A stretch of DNA of 64,000 nt from assembly GCF_017591435.1 (NCBI RefSeq), contig NC_059283.1:8475840-8539839 (forward strand), in the 5' to 3' direction. The stretch's first letter is position 1, and every line of letters starts with the position of its first letter. The notes beneath the pieces were generated by a model, which was not told the DNA's origin, made no database searches, and saw only the letters and a program-made list of their open reading frames with translations. Source of the stretch: Portunus trituberculatus. Lineage: Eukaryota > Arthropoda > Malacostraca > Decapoda > Portunidae. Positions 61,935 through 64,000 of this stretch are shown piece after piece. Both the position numbers and the translations under genes were made by a program.

Positions 61935-62018
<84 letters not shown>
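61934..62018. repeat. (TG)n, about 42 units
   Basis: Directly follows the (CTAT)n tail of the retrotransposon. Confidence 0.96.
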
Positions 62019-62020
<2 letters not shown>

Positions 62021-62221
62021 TTCCAAGGGAGCGTAAAATAAAATGAGATAGGAGAGAAAAAAGGAAGAAGAGAAAAATGTGGACTCAGATCTTTTATATC
62101 CAAGATAACAGGAAGATGACAGATGGAAAAAATTCTGAGTTTGGTGGTGGCTATTAATCCGACGGGTAGAAATAGTAAAACATGGAGGCTGAGAAATACT
62201 GGAAGAAATGGTGTATTGAAC

Positions 62222-62224
<3 letters not shown>

Positions 62225-62302
<78 letters not shown>
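62225..62302. repeat. (GA)n, about 39 units
   Basis: Pure run. Confidence 0.96.
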
Positions 62303-62303
<1 letters not shown>

Positions 62304-64000
62304 AGTAGGAAATTCTTGAGAGTAAGGAAGTGTAGGTAATAATGCTCGGCGTCATCTTCGTCCCCAATCTTTCTCCCTCTCATCCTCCTCCCGCTGATAA
62401 TTAAATTAGAGAGTAATTAATGGCCGTGTGTTGCCGCTAACCATAATGCTGTCCTCGTTGTGCCTGATGATGTAGGAGGTCTAGACAGTGTTCCGGAGCA
62501 GCACAGGACACACAGGACTCTGGTACACGAAGACAGGCTGGGGAGGATGGGGCTGGCGATGCTGGCAAAACTGGTGGAGCTGGCAGGGCTGTAGTCTGAC
62601 TCAAGGTGTGTTTGGAGCTGAGGCAGATAGAACAATAAAACGAGGCAGGAGTGAAGAACAGCGAGGCGGGCCGGAGGGGGAGCAGGAGGAGGGGTCACCG
62701 TTACTACAACTTCCCTCTCCTATTCCTGCTGGCTCTTCCTGACGCGGGATTTTAGATATGAAAACAAGACTCGTGGTTTTAGATAGGGAAACAACCCCAC
62801 TCGTTACCACGCCCACTACTCCAGCACCGCCAGGACTCCAAGTGAGCCGAACCGCGAGTAATAAGAGGAAAGTGCCTTAATGGGTGAAAATATGATGCCT
62901 TGGCGGTGTTTATTGCGGCGGGAATGTGTGCATAGCTAAGGGATGGGCGGGAGGGGCGCGGTGTGGGTGTGGCAGAGGAGGATGAGGAAGTAAGGTGCAG
63001 AAAAAATAAGAAGACTTCCATGAGAAAGATGGGGGAGAGAGAGAGAGAGAAAGGAGGGAGGGGCTCCTGGCTCTTGGGATGAAGTGGGAAAGGGAGAATG
63101 ATGCCTGGAGGTAAGTGGAGGATGGATGACGCAGGGAGCTACACGATTCTGGCCAAGTGGAGATGCTCAGGGAAAAGAAGAGAATGTTGCTGACAAAAGT
63201 GAAAAGTTTGAGTGGAAAATAAAACCAAAAATGAAAAAAAAGTGTGTATTTAGCAGAGACTGATAGACAAATTCAATAAAATTCAATAGGCAAGAGATAA
63301 TAACAATGCATTAATGAACTGGTAAAGATACATTAACATATGAGTGAGTTCTGCTAAGAGACCCTTTGACATTTGCGGTGGCGAGCGATGGCAAGGAACA
63401 CATAGCCAACCTGAGTCTTCCTCTGGCATCCTACTTCACATCAAAGTATTATATTCGACAGAAATGTGGATTTGAATTATTTACGAAATTCTAGCATCTG
63501 AATAACATCAAAATGCAGGCGAGTAAGGTCACAACTGCACTCATGCCAGAAATGGAGTGCATAAACAGATAGAATACAAAGTTTTTTACATATTTATAGC
63601 CACTCATCTCGCCTGAACGATGAGACCCTTGTTTGCACTTGTTCTTAATTAGAATCAGCCTGAGGCGAAAAAAGAGAGAAAAAAAAAAACTTGTAGTGCT
63701 CCTTGATTACTCTGAAAAAGAAGTTATTAAGCTTTTTGCGGTATGTTGTCCAGAAATATAGCGCCGCAAAGCTCTTTTCTGTTTCATGTCTCCGACTTGC
63801 TTGCTCCGCATGTCGCGGCGCCTCGTGCACATTGTTGTCATGAGGTATTTTGACCCTAATAGTTGTAGTGCTTGCAATTACCTTACTTACGTGTCTTGTC
63901 TTAACCTAGTTTTGTCTACTCTATGTCATCAAGTCATATACACAAATTTCGTTACTGTGCTGTCTTTCCTTTCTTTTTCCTGACCTTTCCTGTTACCCAC
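62303..64000. other. Unassigned sequence at the right edge
   Basis: GC-rich at 62460-62860 and AT-rich after 63180. No exon with recognisable similarity. Confidence 0.55.

Overview
The window is animal nuclear DNA, most likely from a decapod crustacean and probably a crab. The signs are very dense long dinucleotide microsatellites, spliced coding exons of an arthropod cell-surface gene family, a tRNA-derived SINE, degenerate non-LTR retrotransposons and a terminal-inverted-repeat DNA transposon. Nothing looks prokaryotic. The species assignment is inference from repeat style and gene family, not from a match I could run.

One host protein-coding gene is well supported. It lies on the minus strand from 55544 (start codon) to 33440 (stop codon). 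Six coding exons join in frame to a 303-residue, two-immunoglobulin-domain surface protein of the Dpr (defective proboscis extension response) / zig-8-like family, the arthropod neuronal recognition proteins that bind DIP partners. Exon 1 gives the start of a signal peptide. Exon 2 gives the rest of it, an acidic linker and the first half of Ig1. Exon 3 completes Ig1, exons 4 and 5 form Ig2, and exon 6 gives the juxtamembrane part and a hydrophobic C-terminal tail. Introns are about 14.6, 1.1, 3.7, 1.0 and 0.9 kb, in phases 1, 0, 1, 0, 1. Only about 4 percent of the gene span codes.

Layout: 1-33439 lies downstream of the gene and holds no supportable host exon. It contains a truncated SINE (957-1160), a TIR transposon relic with an 88-codon transposase-like remnant set between TA tracts (2687-3669), a reverse-transcriptase fragment (21690-21915), and many GA/TC, TG/CA and triplet tracts, including two long polypyrimidine blocks (12.1-13.2 kb and 22.3-23.1 kb). 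33440-55544 is the Dpr-like gene, whose introns carry more microsatellites, a roughly 100-bp diverged tandem repeat and a full-length tRNA-Val-headed SINE. 55545-64000 is upstream sequence with a GC-rich patch that could be promoter or 5' UTR, a local duplication, and a decayed non-LTR retrotransposon ending in AATAAA plus a (CTAT)n tail.

The most interesting point is regulatory. The last intron of the Dpr-like gene ends in an uninterrupted run of about 39 UG units directly against the 3' splice site, inside an AG-free interval of about 120 nt below a good branch-point match. This resembles UG-repeat-controlled exon recognition and would sit at the exon that encodes the membrane anchor.
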